The position numbers and the translations under genes were made by a program. 38,893 nucleotides of DNA from Dehalococcoidia bacterium (lineage in GTDB: Bacteria > Chloroflexota > Dehalococcoidia > Tepidiformales > Tepidiformaceae), in assembly GCA_022826585.1 (NCBI GenBank), contig JAJDUR010000018.1, forward strand, positions 1 through 38,893. Direction: 5' to 3'. Within the stretch, counting starts at the first letter, position 1. The number at the start of each line of letters is the position of its first letter. Positions 23,639 through 30,407 of this stretch are shown here, one piece after another. Below the pieces are notes generated by a model. The model was not told where the DNA came from, did not search any database, and saw only the letters and a program-made list of their open reading frames with translations.

Positions 23639-23676
23639 GTCCTGCCGGGGAAGCCAGGCCCAGTCGCCGGCAGGAC
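23639..23676 (+). terminator. Hairpin between array genes 5 and 6
   Basis: GTCCTGCCGG (23639-23648) and CCGGCAGGAC (23667-23676) are perfect 10-bp arms with an 18-base loop, just after the stop of gene 5. No U-run follows. TAGGAT at 23681-23686, right after it, could be the -10 of gene 6, so this may divide the array into two transcripts. Confidence 0.5.
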
Positions 23677-23712
23677 GCGGTAGGATGCAGCTACCCGACC
23701 AGGAGGGCTGGC

Positions 23713-23931
23713 ATGGGCTTCTTTGGCGGAAATCCTGACGTGGACCATGCAGCAGACAGGGCCAGTCGGCAGATCCAGAAAGCGGTAAACCCGCATCGGG
23801 CGCCCGACGGCGTCCCCGACCTGGGCCCCGGCTCTGAGATGAAGGAAGCGCGCCGGCGCTACGAGCAGGAGAACCCCTCCCGTTTCCGCTGGCTGTTCAA
23901 GCTCGGGGAGTGGATCAGCAGACACTCCTAG
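23713..23931 (+). CDS. Small array protein 6 (FGGNPDVDHAA family)
   Basis: A 72-residue paralogue of protein 5, about three quarters identical by eye and without gaps. The strongest identity is at both ends (FGGNPDVDHAA and WLFKLGEW-I-x-RHS) and in EMKEA-x-RRYEQEN. Differences cluster in the middle. The leader CCCGACCAGGAGG is shared with gene 5. It ends 4 bases before gene 7. The terminal helix RFRWLFKLGEWISRHS again suggests an interface with membranes or a partner. Confidence 0.72.
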   Translation: MGFFGGNPDVDHAADRASRQIQKAVNPHRAPDGVPDLGPGSEMKEARRRYEQENPSRFRWLFKLGEWISRHS

Positions 23932-23935
23932 CGTC

Positions 23936-24328
23936 ATGGCAGACCAACAGCGACCACCTCCCGGCGATGACGTCGCCGCCCAGATCGGGCGCTCCCTTGG
24001 ACGCCTCGTGCGCAAGGCCCACGACGCCGCCCTCGAGGCCCAGCCCGAGGCCGAGCTCCATGCCCGCCGCGCCGCGAAGGTCGCGAAGGAGACAGTCGAG
24101 GCAGCCCGCCCCGAGGCCGAACGCATCGCGCACGACGCCATCGAGGCCGCCCGCCCCGCCGCCGAGCAGGCGGCGAAGTACGTCCGTGAGCACGAGGACG
24201 AGATCCGGCAGGTCGGGAGCGTCGCCGGCGAGGCCATCGCCTGGAGGGTGCTGCCGCGGCCCCTGCGCCCCTTCCTCGGTAGCGCCGTCGGGAAGCTGTT
24301 CCGCCCGAAGCCCCCGAAGGAGTCCTGA
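23936..24328 (+). CDS. Ala/Glu-rich helical protein at the end of the array
   Basis: A 130-residue protein, probably one long amphipathic helix bundle. Repeats of about 11 residues rich in A, E and R (HARRAAKVAKETVEAARPEA, ERIAHDAIEAARPAAEQAAK) resemble apolipoprotein or LEA-like helices. The C-terminus LPRPLRPFLGSAVGKLFRPK is basic and amphipathic, like the other array proteins. The ATG is four bases after gene 6 and lacks its own clear binding site, so translation is probably coupled. A membrane- or lipid-surface role is inference. Confidence 0.68.
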   Translation: MADQQRPPPGDDVAAQIGRSLGRLVRKAHDAALEAQPEAELHARRAAKVAKETVEAARPEAERIAHDAIEAARPAAEQAAKYVREHEDEIRQVGSVAGEAIAWRVLPRPLRPFLGSAVGKLFRPKPPKES

Positions 24329-24341
24329 GGGGCCCTGCTTC

Positions 24342-25565
24342 CTACGCGCGCGCCGCCGACAGGCCGGGCATGTCGTTGCCGAGGTAGGTGCTCCCCAGGT
24401 TGCGGTAGTGCCGCCACGAGATGGCCGCGTGCGCGGCCGCCTGGTGGGCGTCCCGCAGGCGCCGCTCCAGCGGCGAATCCATGCGGCTCGCCGTCGTCCC
24501 CGCCGTGTTGTGGATCGTGTCGACCACGTGCCGGGAGACCTGGGCCGCGTGCACGCAGGAGAGGTACGAGCGCTGCGTCACCTCCCACTCCGGCGCGGAA
24601 CGCCCTCCGTCCTTCGGGAGCGGGCCGAGGTGCTTCTCGGTCTCTTCCTGCGCGTCGATCATGAAGGCCTTGGCCGCCCGAACCGTCGCCTCCGCCTCGC
24701 CGATGCGGTATTGCAGCTCGGGCATGTCGGCCAGCGGTGTCCCCGACATCCAGGGCGTCTTCACCATCGCCAGGTCGATCAGGTCGTTGATCGCGCCGCG
24801 GGCGATGCCGAGGGCGACCGCGCCCTTGTTGTAGTGCGCCTGCATGGGGTTGCGGAGCGTCGGGCTCGCGAACGTGTCGCAGTTGCTGAAGAGGTCCATC
24901 GGCAGCGTCGCCTTGTCCGGGATGAAGGCGCCGTCGACCTTCACGTCGGCGCTGCCGGTGCCGCGCAGCCCCGCCGTGTTCCACGTATCGACGACCTCGA
25001 AGTCCTCTTTCGGGATGAGGAACGCCTTCTCGGAGGAGCCGCCGCCTTCCTTCGGCACGCCCACCGAGCCCGTGTGCACGAGCGTCCAGGTGGCGTTGTG
25101 GCAGCCGCTGCCGAATGAGCCCTGGCACCAGAGCCGCCAGCCGCCGTCAACCGGCCGCGCCTTCGCATGCTGGAGCCCCGGCCCGACGCCGCCGCAGGTC
25201 AGGACGCGCCAGTCGTCGTAGAACTCGGGCACCAGCTCCATGCTCATGCGGCGCAGCACGAGGCTGTTGATCTCGGAGTTGATGTGGACGCACCAGCCGA
25301 CCGATCCGTCGATGGCGGAGGCCGCCTCGACGATCTCGATCTGGTCGCGGGCGGGCAAGTCCTCGCCGCCCAGCTCCTGGGGGATGGCGAAGCGGTAAAG
25401 CCCCTGGTCGGCGATCTCGTTCGAGGCCCAGGCGGGGATGTGGCGGATCTCCTGCGCCTCGTCGGCCGCCTCCAGCAGCGCGTCCTTGATTCCCATGAGC
25501 CGGTCGATGGCCGGCGCCGTCTCCTGCAGCGTCTTGCTGCGCTCGATGATCTCGGCTCGCACCAT
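24342..25565 (-). CDS. Acyl-CoA-dehydrogenase-fold flavin monooxygenase (HpaB/DszC-like group)
   Basis: A 407-residue flavoprotein of the acyl-CoA dehydrogenase fold, closest in style to two-component monooxygenases such as the HsaA/DszC group. It shows FAIPQELGGEDLPARDQIEI, SAIDGSVGWCVHINSE, the flavin-side strands GGWRLWCQGSFGSGCHNATW and VVDTWNTAGLRGTGSADVKV, and the C-terminal helical domain ending HYRNLGSTYLGNDMPG. The usual acyl-CoA catalytic Glu is not evident. The substrate is unknown. It converges with the small-protein array, 13 bases away; GGGAGG precedes the ATG. Confidence 0.87.
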   Translation of the reverse strand: MVRAEIIERSKTLQETAPAIDRLMGIKDALLEAADEAQEIRHIPAWASNEIADQGLYRFAIPQELGGEDLPARDQIEIVEAASAIDGSVGWCVHINSEINSLVLRRMSMELVPEFYDDWRVLTCGGVGPGLQHAKARPVDGGWRLWCQGSFGSGCHNATWTLVHTGSVGVPKEGGGSSEKAFLIPKEDFEVVDTWNTAGLRGTGSADVKVDGAFIPDKATLPMDLFSNCDTFASPTLRNPMQAHYNKGAVALGIARGAINDLIDLAMVKTPWMSGTPLADMPELQYRIGEAEATVRAAKAFMIDAQEETEKHLGPLPKDGGRSAPEWEVTQRSYLSCVHAAQVSRHVVDTIHNTAGTTASRMDSPLERRLRDAHQAAAHAAISWRHYRNLGSTYLGNDMPGLSAARA

Positions 25566-25622
25566 GGCTGCCGCCTCCCGTCGCTGGTCGCGCGATTCTA
25601 GGGCAAGCGGGGGGCGCGCCGC

Positions 25623-25991
25623 CTACCCCCGCCGGTCGATGCGCCGGATCGCCTCGATCGCGTAGGGGATGTTGGCGCGCATCTTGAGCGCGTACTCGTA
25701 GTCGATGCGCGCGTGGTAGGCGCGGTCCTGGGCCTCGTGCGCCTTCCCCCGCAGGACGAACGCCGCCGCCCCGATCTCCATCGGCTGGGGCGTGTCCGGC
25801 TCCCCCAGCTCCACCTCCAGCGTGTGCATCGCCAGCCCCGGCTGCCCCTCCTCGAGCTGCCGGTTCGCGTCGCACAGCGCGACGACGCCGGGGTGGTCGA
25901 GCCCAAGCGTGCGGGCGCTGGCCACGCCCAGCTCCTCGAGCATGGCGAATGCCGCCTCGCTGTCCTGCGTCCCCTGGTCCGCGTCGCTCAC
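25623..25991 (-). CDS. Small helical protein of unknown function
   Basis: A 122-residue protein starting at GTG 25991 after GGAGGGCGCGC. It is helical (EAAFAMLEELGVASARTLGL ... GLAMHTLEVELGEPDTPQP ... RIDYEYALKMRANIPYAIEA) with a TPR-like feel in the last 50 residues but no clear repeat. It follows the start of the flavin monooxygenase (minus strand, 57 bases upstream of it), so the two may be cotranscribed. Much longer in-frame extensions upstream are out of the question because they cross the heptamer repeats and the next gene. Confidence 0.7.
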   Translation of the reverse strand: MSDADQGTQDSEAAFAMLEELGVASARTLGLDHPGVVALCDANRQLEEGQPGLAMHTLEVELGEPDTPQPMEIGAAAFVLRGKAHEAQDRAYHARIDYEYALKMRANIPYAIEAIRRIDRRG

Positions 25992-26026
25992 GCGCGCCCT
26001 CCGCTTGCCGCGGGAGGGTACGGGGG

Positions 26027-26075
26027 AGTGGTGGCCGGTGGCTAGTGGTCGGTGGCTGGTGGTTGGTGGGTGCTG
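26027..26075. repeat. Seven tandem heptanucleotides (G-Y-Y-G-G-T-G)
   Basis: The run reads AGTGGTG GCCGGTG GCTAGTG GTCGGTG GCTGGTG GTTGGTG GGTGCTG: seven 7-base units with G/T/G in fixed places. It occupies the gap between the helical-protein gene and the RelB-like gene. The same periodicity occurs again at 27105-27140 and 27228-27255 with a related sequence. Confidence 0.7.
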
Positions 26076-26095
26076 CCGTGACAGGCAGGGGGTGA

Positions 26096-26101
26096 TAGGT
26101 T
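26096..26101 (+). promoter_or_regulatory. -10 element of the RelB-like gene
   Basis: TAGGTT ends seven bases before ATG 26109; GGAGAGC in between could also act as a close binding site. Confidence 0.4.
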
Positions 26102-26108
26102 GGAGAGC

Positions 26109-26261
26109 ATGCCTGGTTCGAAGAGTTCCGTCCGCTGTGCTTACCCACGCTGCGGCGTTCCCAACAAGGAGACGCTGGAGGCCCTGCGCGAGGCGCGAGA
26201 GGCCAAGAACCTTGAGGTGTACGACTCCCTTGAGGAGTTCAAGGTCGCCTTCGAGCGCTAG
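26109..26261 (+). CDS. Short RelB-like antitoxin tail (orphan)
   Basis: A 50-residue protein. The second half, PNKETLEALREAREAKNLEV followed by YDSLEEFKVAFER, matches the toxin-binding C-terminus common in RelB/DinJ and related antitoxins (N-x-E-T-L-x-A-L-x-E-A-R ... Y-x-S-x-E-E). The N-terminal DNA-binding part is replaced by a short Cys-containing stretch (VRCAYPRCGVP), so it may be a remnant or a minimal antitoxin. No toxin gene is next to it. Its TAG shares CTAG with the stop of the convergent hydrolase. Confidence 0.55.
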   Translation: MPGSKSSVRCAYPRCGVPNKETLEALREAREAKNLEVYDSLEEFKVAFER

Positions 26262-27124
26262 CCCGCCCCGAAGTGCTCCCGCGCCAGCCCGATGACCCGC
26301 TCCGGCTGGTCGTGGTGGACCCAGTGCCCGGCGCCCTCGACCTTCACCGGACGCACGCCCGAGAGCCCCTCCACCCAGCGCTCCATCCCCCGCATCACCC
26401 CTGCCTCGCTCCCCACCAGGTAGAGCACCGGACACGCGATCGCCTCGATGAAGCCGCGCATCTCCGCCAGCGTGTACTCGTCGCGGCGCACCCCCGGGCG
26501 CGACCAGTTGTCGAACTTCCAGATGAGCTCGTCGCCGTCCTCGCGCACGGCGTGGACGGCGATGTGCCGCGCCTGCTCGGGTGAGAGCCGCGGGTTCATC
26601 TCCTGCACGCGCCGGATCGCGCTCTCCAGGTCCGGGTAGCGCCGCACCTGCCGCGTCTCCAGCGACCGGCGCTGCTCGACGTGCGTCCGGAAGCGTTCCG
26701 GCGTCATCGGCTCCGGCTCCTCGAACAGCCCCGGCACCCGCCCCTCGATCGCGACGATCGAGGCGAACCGCTCCGGGTACGTCCCCGCCGCGATGAACGT
26801 GACCTGCCCGCCGAACGAGTGGCAGATCACGCGAACCGGCCGCTCGAAGCGCTCGACCAGCGTCAGCAGGTCGATGGCGTACTGCGCCGTCGTGTACTCG
26901 CTCCCCGGCGACCAGTCGGAGTCGCCGTGGCCGCGCAGGTCGGGCGCGACCACGTAGTGGTCGGCGGCGAACGCCTCCGCGATGCCGTCCCAGCTGCGCG
27001 CGTGGTCGCGCCCGCCGTGGAGGAGGACGAGCGGCTGCGCACCCTCGTTCCCCCACGCCCAGTACGAGAGCCGCAGGCGCTGTGACTCGAAGAAGTGTTG
27101 GACCGGCTGTTGGCTGTTGGCCAT
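26258..27124 (-). CDS. Alpha/beta hydrolase, paralogue 2
   Basis: A 288-residue paralogue of the hydrolase at 6420-7286. Segments: LVLLHGGRDHARSWDG, VAPDLRGHGDSDWSPG, nucleophile elbow VICHSFGGQV (Ser), cap region, LYLVGSEAGV near the acid and the catalytic His in EGAGHWVHHDQPERV. The N-terminus (MANSQQPVQ) is partly encoded by the heptamer repeats at 27105-27140, so the exact start is not secure; family alignment puts homology from about residue 10. The substrate is unknown. Confidence 0.88.
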   Translation of the reverse strand: MANSQQPVQHFFESQRLRLSYWAWGNEGAQPLVLLHGGRDHARSWDGIAEAFAADHYVVAPDLRGHGDSDWSPGSEYTTAQYAIDLLTLVERFERPVRVICHSFGGQVTFIAAGTYPERFASIVAIEGRVPGLFEEPEPMTPERFRTHVEQRRSLETRQVRRYPDLESAIRRVQEMNPRLSPEQARHIAVHAVREDGDELIWKFDNWSRPGVRRDEYTLAEMRGFIEAIACPVLYLVGSEAGVMRGMERWVEGLSGVRPVKVEGAGHWVHHDQPERVIGLAREHFGAG

Positions 27125-27140
27125 TTGGCTGTTGGTAGTT
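27105..27140. repeat. Heptamer repeats GGCTGTT in hydrolase start region
   Basis: Units GGCTGTT, GGCTGTT, GGCCATT, (T), GGCTGTT, GGTAGTT run across the start codon of the hydrolase. GGCTGTT is the reverse complement of AACAGCC, a phase of the CCAACAG unit at 27228-27255, so the two blocks form inverted arms about 90 bases apart across the divergent promoter region. Confidence 0.75.
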
Positions 27141-27223
27141 CGCCTCTCGGAAGGGCTGGCCGCGACCCGGATGGTGGGGTTCGGCCAGGTGCGGCCCATA
27201 ATAGACACGGGACTCCCGGCAGC

Positions 27224-28726
27224 GTGACCAACAGCCAACAGCCAACAGCCAACAGCCACCTCGGCCACGTCACGCTCGTGGGCGCTGGCCCCGGCGACCC
27301 CGGCCTCATCACCGTCGCCGGGCTCGAGGCCCTGCGCAGCGCCGACGTCGTCCTGCACGACGCCCTCGCCCCGCGCGCCCTGCTGCGCGAGGCGCCCGTC
27401 GGCGCGGAGGTGCAGAACGTCGGCAAGCGCGCGGGCGCTCATGTCGCCACCCAGGACGAAATCGAGGCGCTTATGCTCGACCGCGCCCGCGAGGGCAAGC
27501 GCGTCGTGCGCCTCAAGGGCGGCGACCCCTTCGTCTTCGGGCGCGGGTCCGAGGAGCTGCGCGCCTGCAAGGAGGCGGGCGTGCCCTGCACGGTCGTCCC
27601 GGGCGTCACCTCCGCCATCGGCGCCTTCGCCTACGCCGGCATCCCCGTGACACACCGCGGCCTCTCCAGCGCCTTCATGGTCATCAACGCCCGCAGCCTG
27701 ACCGACGGCGCGACGAGCTGGCGCGCAGCCGCCGAGGTCGACACGCTCGTGCTCCTCATGGGCGCGGCCACCCTCGGTGAGTGCGCCGAGCGCCTCATGG
27801 CGGAGGGCCGCGCGCCGGACACGCCCGCGGCCTCCGTCCAGTGGGGCACCCGCCCCGACCAGCGCGTCGTGACGGGCACGCTCGCCGACATCGCGGACCG
27901 CATCGCCGAGGCGGGCCTGGCCGCCCCCCTCGTGACCGTTGTGGGGCCCGTCGCCGAGCTTGCGGGCGAGCTCGCCTGGTTCGACCCCGGCCCCCTCGCC
28001 GGACGCCACATCGCCGTCACCCGCTCCCGCGCACAGTCGAGCGAGCTGGTGGCCCTGCTCGAAGCCGAGGGCGCCCTCGTGACCGAGACCCCGACCATCG
28101 AGCTGGTCTCCCGGGCCGGCTCGCCCGACCTCTGCGAGGCAGTCGCCGCTCCCGCCGACTGGTGGGCGTTCAGCAGCGCGAACGGCGTCCACGCGGCCAT
28201 GGAGACGCTCGCCGCCGCGGGCCTCGACTCGCGCGCCGTCGCCGGACGCCGCCTCGCCGCCGTCGGCGAGGCCACCGGCGCCGCGCTGGCCGGGTACGGC
28301 CTGCGCCCCGACTTCGTCCCCGAGCAGTCCTGGTCGTCCGCTCTCGCCGAGCTTCCCGCCGAACCGGGCGAGGCGGTCACCGTCTTCCAGTCGAACCTCT
28401 CCGCTCCCGACCTCTGTGCCGCGCTGGAGGCACGGGGCCTGTCCGTTCGCGCCGTGACCGCCTACGAGAACCACCCCGTTCCCCTCACCGACGAGCAGCT
28501 GGCGGCCGTCCGCGAGGCCGACGCCGTCACCTTCACCAGCAGCTCGACCGCGCGAAACCTGCACGACGCGCTCGGCCCCGATGCCGGAAGCCTGGAGGCC
28601 GCCCTCGTCAGCATCGGCCCCAGCACCTCGAAGGCCGTGCGCGAGTGCTTCGGCCGCGTCGACGTCGAGGCCGCCTCCCCGGGTCGAACCGAACTCGTGC
28701 GCGCCGTCATCGACGCGCTGGCGTGA
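27224..28726 (+). CDS. Uroporphyrinogen-III methyltransferase / synthase fusion (CobA-HemD)
   Basis: A 500-residue bifunctional tetrapyrrole enzyme. Residues about 15-250 are the SAM-dependent uroporphyrinogen-III C-methyltransferase (VTLVGAGPGDPGLITVAGLE, LKGGDPFVFGRGSEE, VVPGVTSAIGAFAYAGIPVT, LVTVVGPVAEL) that makes precorrin-2. Residues about 262-500 are uroporphyrinogen-III synthase (IAVTRSRAQSSELVALLEAE, WWAFSSANGVHA, VTFTSSSTARNL). The fusion is common in several bacterial phyla. The GTG start lies inside the CCAACAG repeat block, which encodes TNSQQPTANS at the N-terminus. A -10 CATAAT is at 27197-27202. cbiX follows. Confidence 0.93.
   Translation: MTNSQQPTANSHLGHVTLVGAGPGDPGLITVAGLEALRSADVVLHDALAPRALLREAPVGAEVQNVGKRAGAHVATQDEIEALMLDRAREGKRVVRLKGGDPFVFGRGSEELRACKEAGVPCTVVPGVTSAIGAFAYAGIPVTHRGLSSAFMVINARSLTDGATSWRAAAEVDTLVLLMGAATLGECAERLMAEGRAPDTPAASVQWGTRPDQRVVTGTLADIADRIAEAGLAAPLVTVVGPVAELAGELAWFDPGPLAGRHIAVTRSRAQSSELVALLEAEGALVTETPTIELVSRAGSPDLCEAVAAPADWWAFSSANGVHAAMETLAAAGLDSRAVAGRRLAAVGEATGAALAGYGLRPDFVPEQSWSSALAELPAEPGEAVTVFQSNLSAPDLCAALEARGLSVRAVTAYENHPVPLTDEQLAAVREADAVTFTSSSTARNLHDALGPDAGSLEAALVSIGPSTSKAVRECFGRVDVEAASPGRTELVRAVIDALA
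27228..27255 (+). repeat. Four perfect CCAACAG heptamers at the start of cobA-hemD
   Basis: Four exact tandem copies of CCAACAG begin one base after the GTG start and its next codon. Because 7 is not a multiple of 3, a change in copy number would shift the frame, so the start codon and repeat number together set whether this gene is read. Confidence 0.85.
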
Positions 28727-28731
28727 GCGCC

Positions 28732-29433
28732 ATGACTCGCGCGCTCGTCCTCGCTGGCCACGGATCGCACCTGAACGCGCGCTCCAGCGAGGCCGTCCGC
28801 GCCCACGCCCGCGCCCTCGCCGAAGACGGCCACTGGGACGAGGTGCTGGTCGCCTTCTGGAAAGAGGAGCCATCCCTCTCCCGCGCCCTCGACGGCTGCA
28901 CGGCCACCGACGTGACCGTCGTTCCCGTATTCATGTCGGAGGGCTACTTCACGAGCGAGGTCATCCCCGCCGAGATGGGCCTCGACGGCGCCCTCACCCG
29001 GCGCGAGGGCCGCACCATCCGCTGCACGCGGCCGGTCGGCGTCCACCCCGCCCTCGCCGGCATCGTCGTCGAGCGCGCCCTGGAGGCGGGCGCCTCCGAG
29101 GACGGCGCAGTCTTCGTGCTGGGTCATGGCAACCGCCGCATTGCCGCCACCGCGAGCGCCGTCCACGAGCAGGTCGAACGCGTCCGCGCGACCGGACGCT
29201 TCGCCGAGGTCGCCACCGTCTTCACCGACCAGGACCCGGGCATCGCGTCGGTCCCCGACCTCGCGGGCGAACGGAACGCGGTGGTCGTGCCCTTCTTCGC
29301 GTCCGAGGGCTGGCACGTCGACCAGGTGGCCGCGAACGGCGCCCGCGCCGTCCGCTACACGGATCCGGTGGGCACCCACCCCGGCATCGCCGCCGTCATC
29401 CGCGATCTGGCGCTGGAGGCGGCGAGCGCGTAG
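28732..29433 (+). CDS. Sirohydrochlorin chelatase (CbiX/SirB family)
   Basis: A 233-residue class II chelatase inserting Co or Fe into sirohydrochlorin. The first half has the active-site segment LVLAGHGSHLNARSSEAV and VTVVPVFMSEGYFTSEVIPA; the second half repeats the fold with FVLGHGNRRIAAT and VVVPFFASEGWHVDQV. It starts at ATG 28732, five bases after cobA-hemD; a GTG at 28723 overlapping the stop (GTGA) is an alternative start. No precorrin-2 dehydrogenase is next to it. Whether it serves siroheme or cobalamin cannot be told. Confidence 0.9.
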   Translation: MTRALVLAGHGSHLNARSSEAVRAHARALAEDGHWDEVLVAFWKEEPSLSRALDGCTATDVTVVPVFMSEGYFTSEVIPAEMGLDGALTRREGRTIRCTRPVGVHPALAGIVVERALEAGASEDGAVFVLGHGNRRIAATASAVHEQVERVRATGRFAEVATVFTDQDPGIASVPDLAGERNAVVVPFFASEGWHVDQVAANGARAVRYTDPVGTHPGIAAVIRDLALEAASA

Positions 29434-29442
29434 CGCCCGTCC

Positions 29443-30315
29443 CTACCGCTCGATGGGGCCGCCGGCGAAGACGGTCGAGCGCACGACGGCGGGGTTGCCG
29501 TCGTTCTGGATGGCGTCGTGGCGGCGGGGGATCTGACCCTCGTGGTCGTCGTGCGTGAGGATGTAGAAGCGGTTCGCCTTGATCCCCTCGAACACGCACT
29601 CCGCCGCCCACTCCGGCGAGAGCGCCTGCAGCCGCACGGTGTCGCTGAAGCCCGGCGTGTTCTCCGTCCGCGCCCGTACCGACTCCGCGTCCATGTCGCG
29701 CAGGTGCTCGGGGCGGTTGCGCTCCGAGTTGCGCAGGTTCGTCCGGATGATGCCCGGGCAGAGCACCGACACGCCCACGTTCGAGCCCGCGTCCTGCAGC
29801 TCGCCGTAGAGCGTCTCCGAGAGGGTGACGACGCCGTGCTTGCTCACGTTGTACGGCCCCGTTCCCGAGACCGAGACGAGCCCCGCCATCGAGCCCGTGT
29901 TCACGATGTGGCCCTCGTCCTGCTCGACCAGGTGCGGCGTGAACACGCGCACGCCGTGGATCACGCCCCACAGGTTCACCCGCAGCACGAACTCCCAGTC
30001 GTTCACGCCCAGCTTCCACATCGTCCCCCGCGCCCCCACGCCCGCGTTGTTGCAGACGACGTGCACCGAGCCGTAGTGCGCCAGCGACTCCGCGGCTAGG
30101 TTGTCCATGGAGGCGGCGTCCCCGCAGTCGGTCTGGACGGTGAATACCTCGGCACCGTTCTCGCGCAGGCCGGCGGCGGCCTCCTCCAGCACGGCCTCCT
30201 CGATGTCGGCGAGGACGAGGCGCATCCCCTCGGCGGCGAAGCGGGTCGCCATCCCCAGCCCGATACCGCTCGCCCCGCCCGTGATCACCGCGACCTTCCC
30301 CTCGAAATCCTGCAT
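29443..30315 (-). CDS. Short-chain dehydrogenase/reductase 1
   Basis: A 290-residue NAD(P)-dependent SDR: cofactor motif TGGASGIG, NNAGVGA, catalytic Ser in NTGSMAG and Y-x3-K in GPYNVSKHG; CPGIIRT follows. A longer C-terminus (SPEWAAECVFEGIKANRFYI) recalls SDRs that act on hydroxylated cyclic compounds. AGGAGG precedes the ATG. It lies downstream of the Rieske copy 2 terminator, so it has its own transcript. The substrate is unknown. Confidence 0.92.
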   Translation of the reverse strand: MQDFEGKVAVITGGASGIGLGMATRFAAEGMRLVLADIEEAVLEEAAAGLRENGAEVFTVQTDCGDAASMDNLAAESLAHYGSVHVVCNNAGVGARGTMWKLGVNDWEFVLRVNLWGVIHGVRVFTPHLVEQDEGHIVNTGSMAGLVSVSGTGPYNVSKHGVVTLSETLYGELQDAGSNVGVSVLCPGIIRTNLRNSERNRPEHLRDMDAESVRARTENTPGFSDTVRLQALSPEWAAECVFEGIKANRFYILTHDDHEGQIPRRHDAIQNDGNPAVVRSTVFAGGPIER

Positions 30316-30357
30316 ATCCGTCCTCCTTGTGGTGGCGCGCGCAGCCTACAACAAGAA

Positions 30358-30382
30358 GGCCGCGCACAATCCGTGCGCGGCC
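30358..30382 (-). terminator. Rho-independent terminator of Rieske copy 2
   Basis: GGCCGCGCAC, loop of 5, GTGCGCGGCC: a perfect 10-bp stem (11 with flanking A-T) 25 bases after the Rieske stop on the minus strand, followed on that strand by TTCTTGTTG. It is the clearest intrinsic terminator in the window. Confidence 0.8.
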
Positions 30383-30407
30383 TCCCGCGTGTCGATGGCT
30401 GAAGGGC

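Noticed and set aside
23308-25128. A 606-codon minus-strand open frame spanning the small-protein array and part of the flavin monooxygenase
   Set aside because: It runs in another frame through a confirmed gene and across several good plus-strand starts with binding sites; low-complexity composition.
27141-27223. Cobalamin riboswitch ahead of cobA-hemD
   Set aside because: The 83-base gap is too short and shows no B12-box-like segment.
26027-27255. Heptamer repeats as a CRISPR array
   Set aside because: Units are 7 bases with no spacers, and no cas genes are present.
27125-28873. Long upstream extension of the second alpha/beta hydrolase
   Set aside because: It lies antisense to cobA-hemD; the family homology begins near 27124, where an ATG is present.
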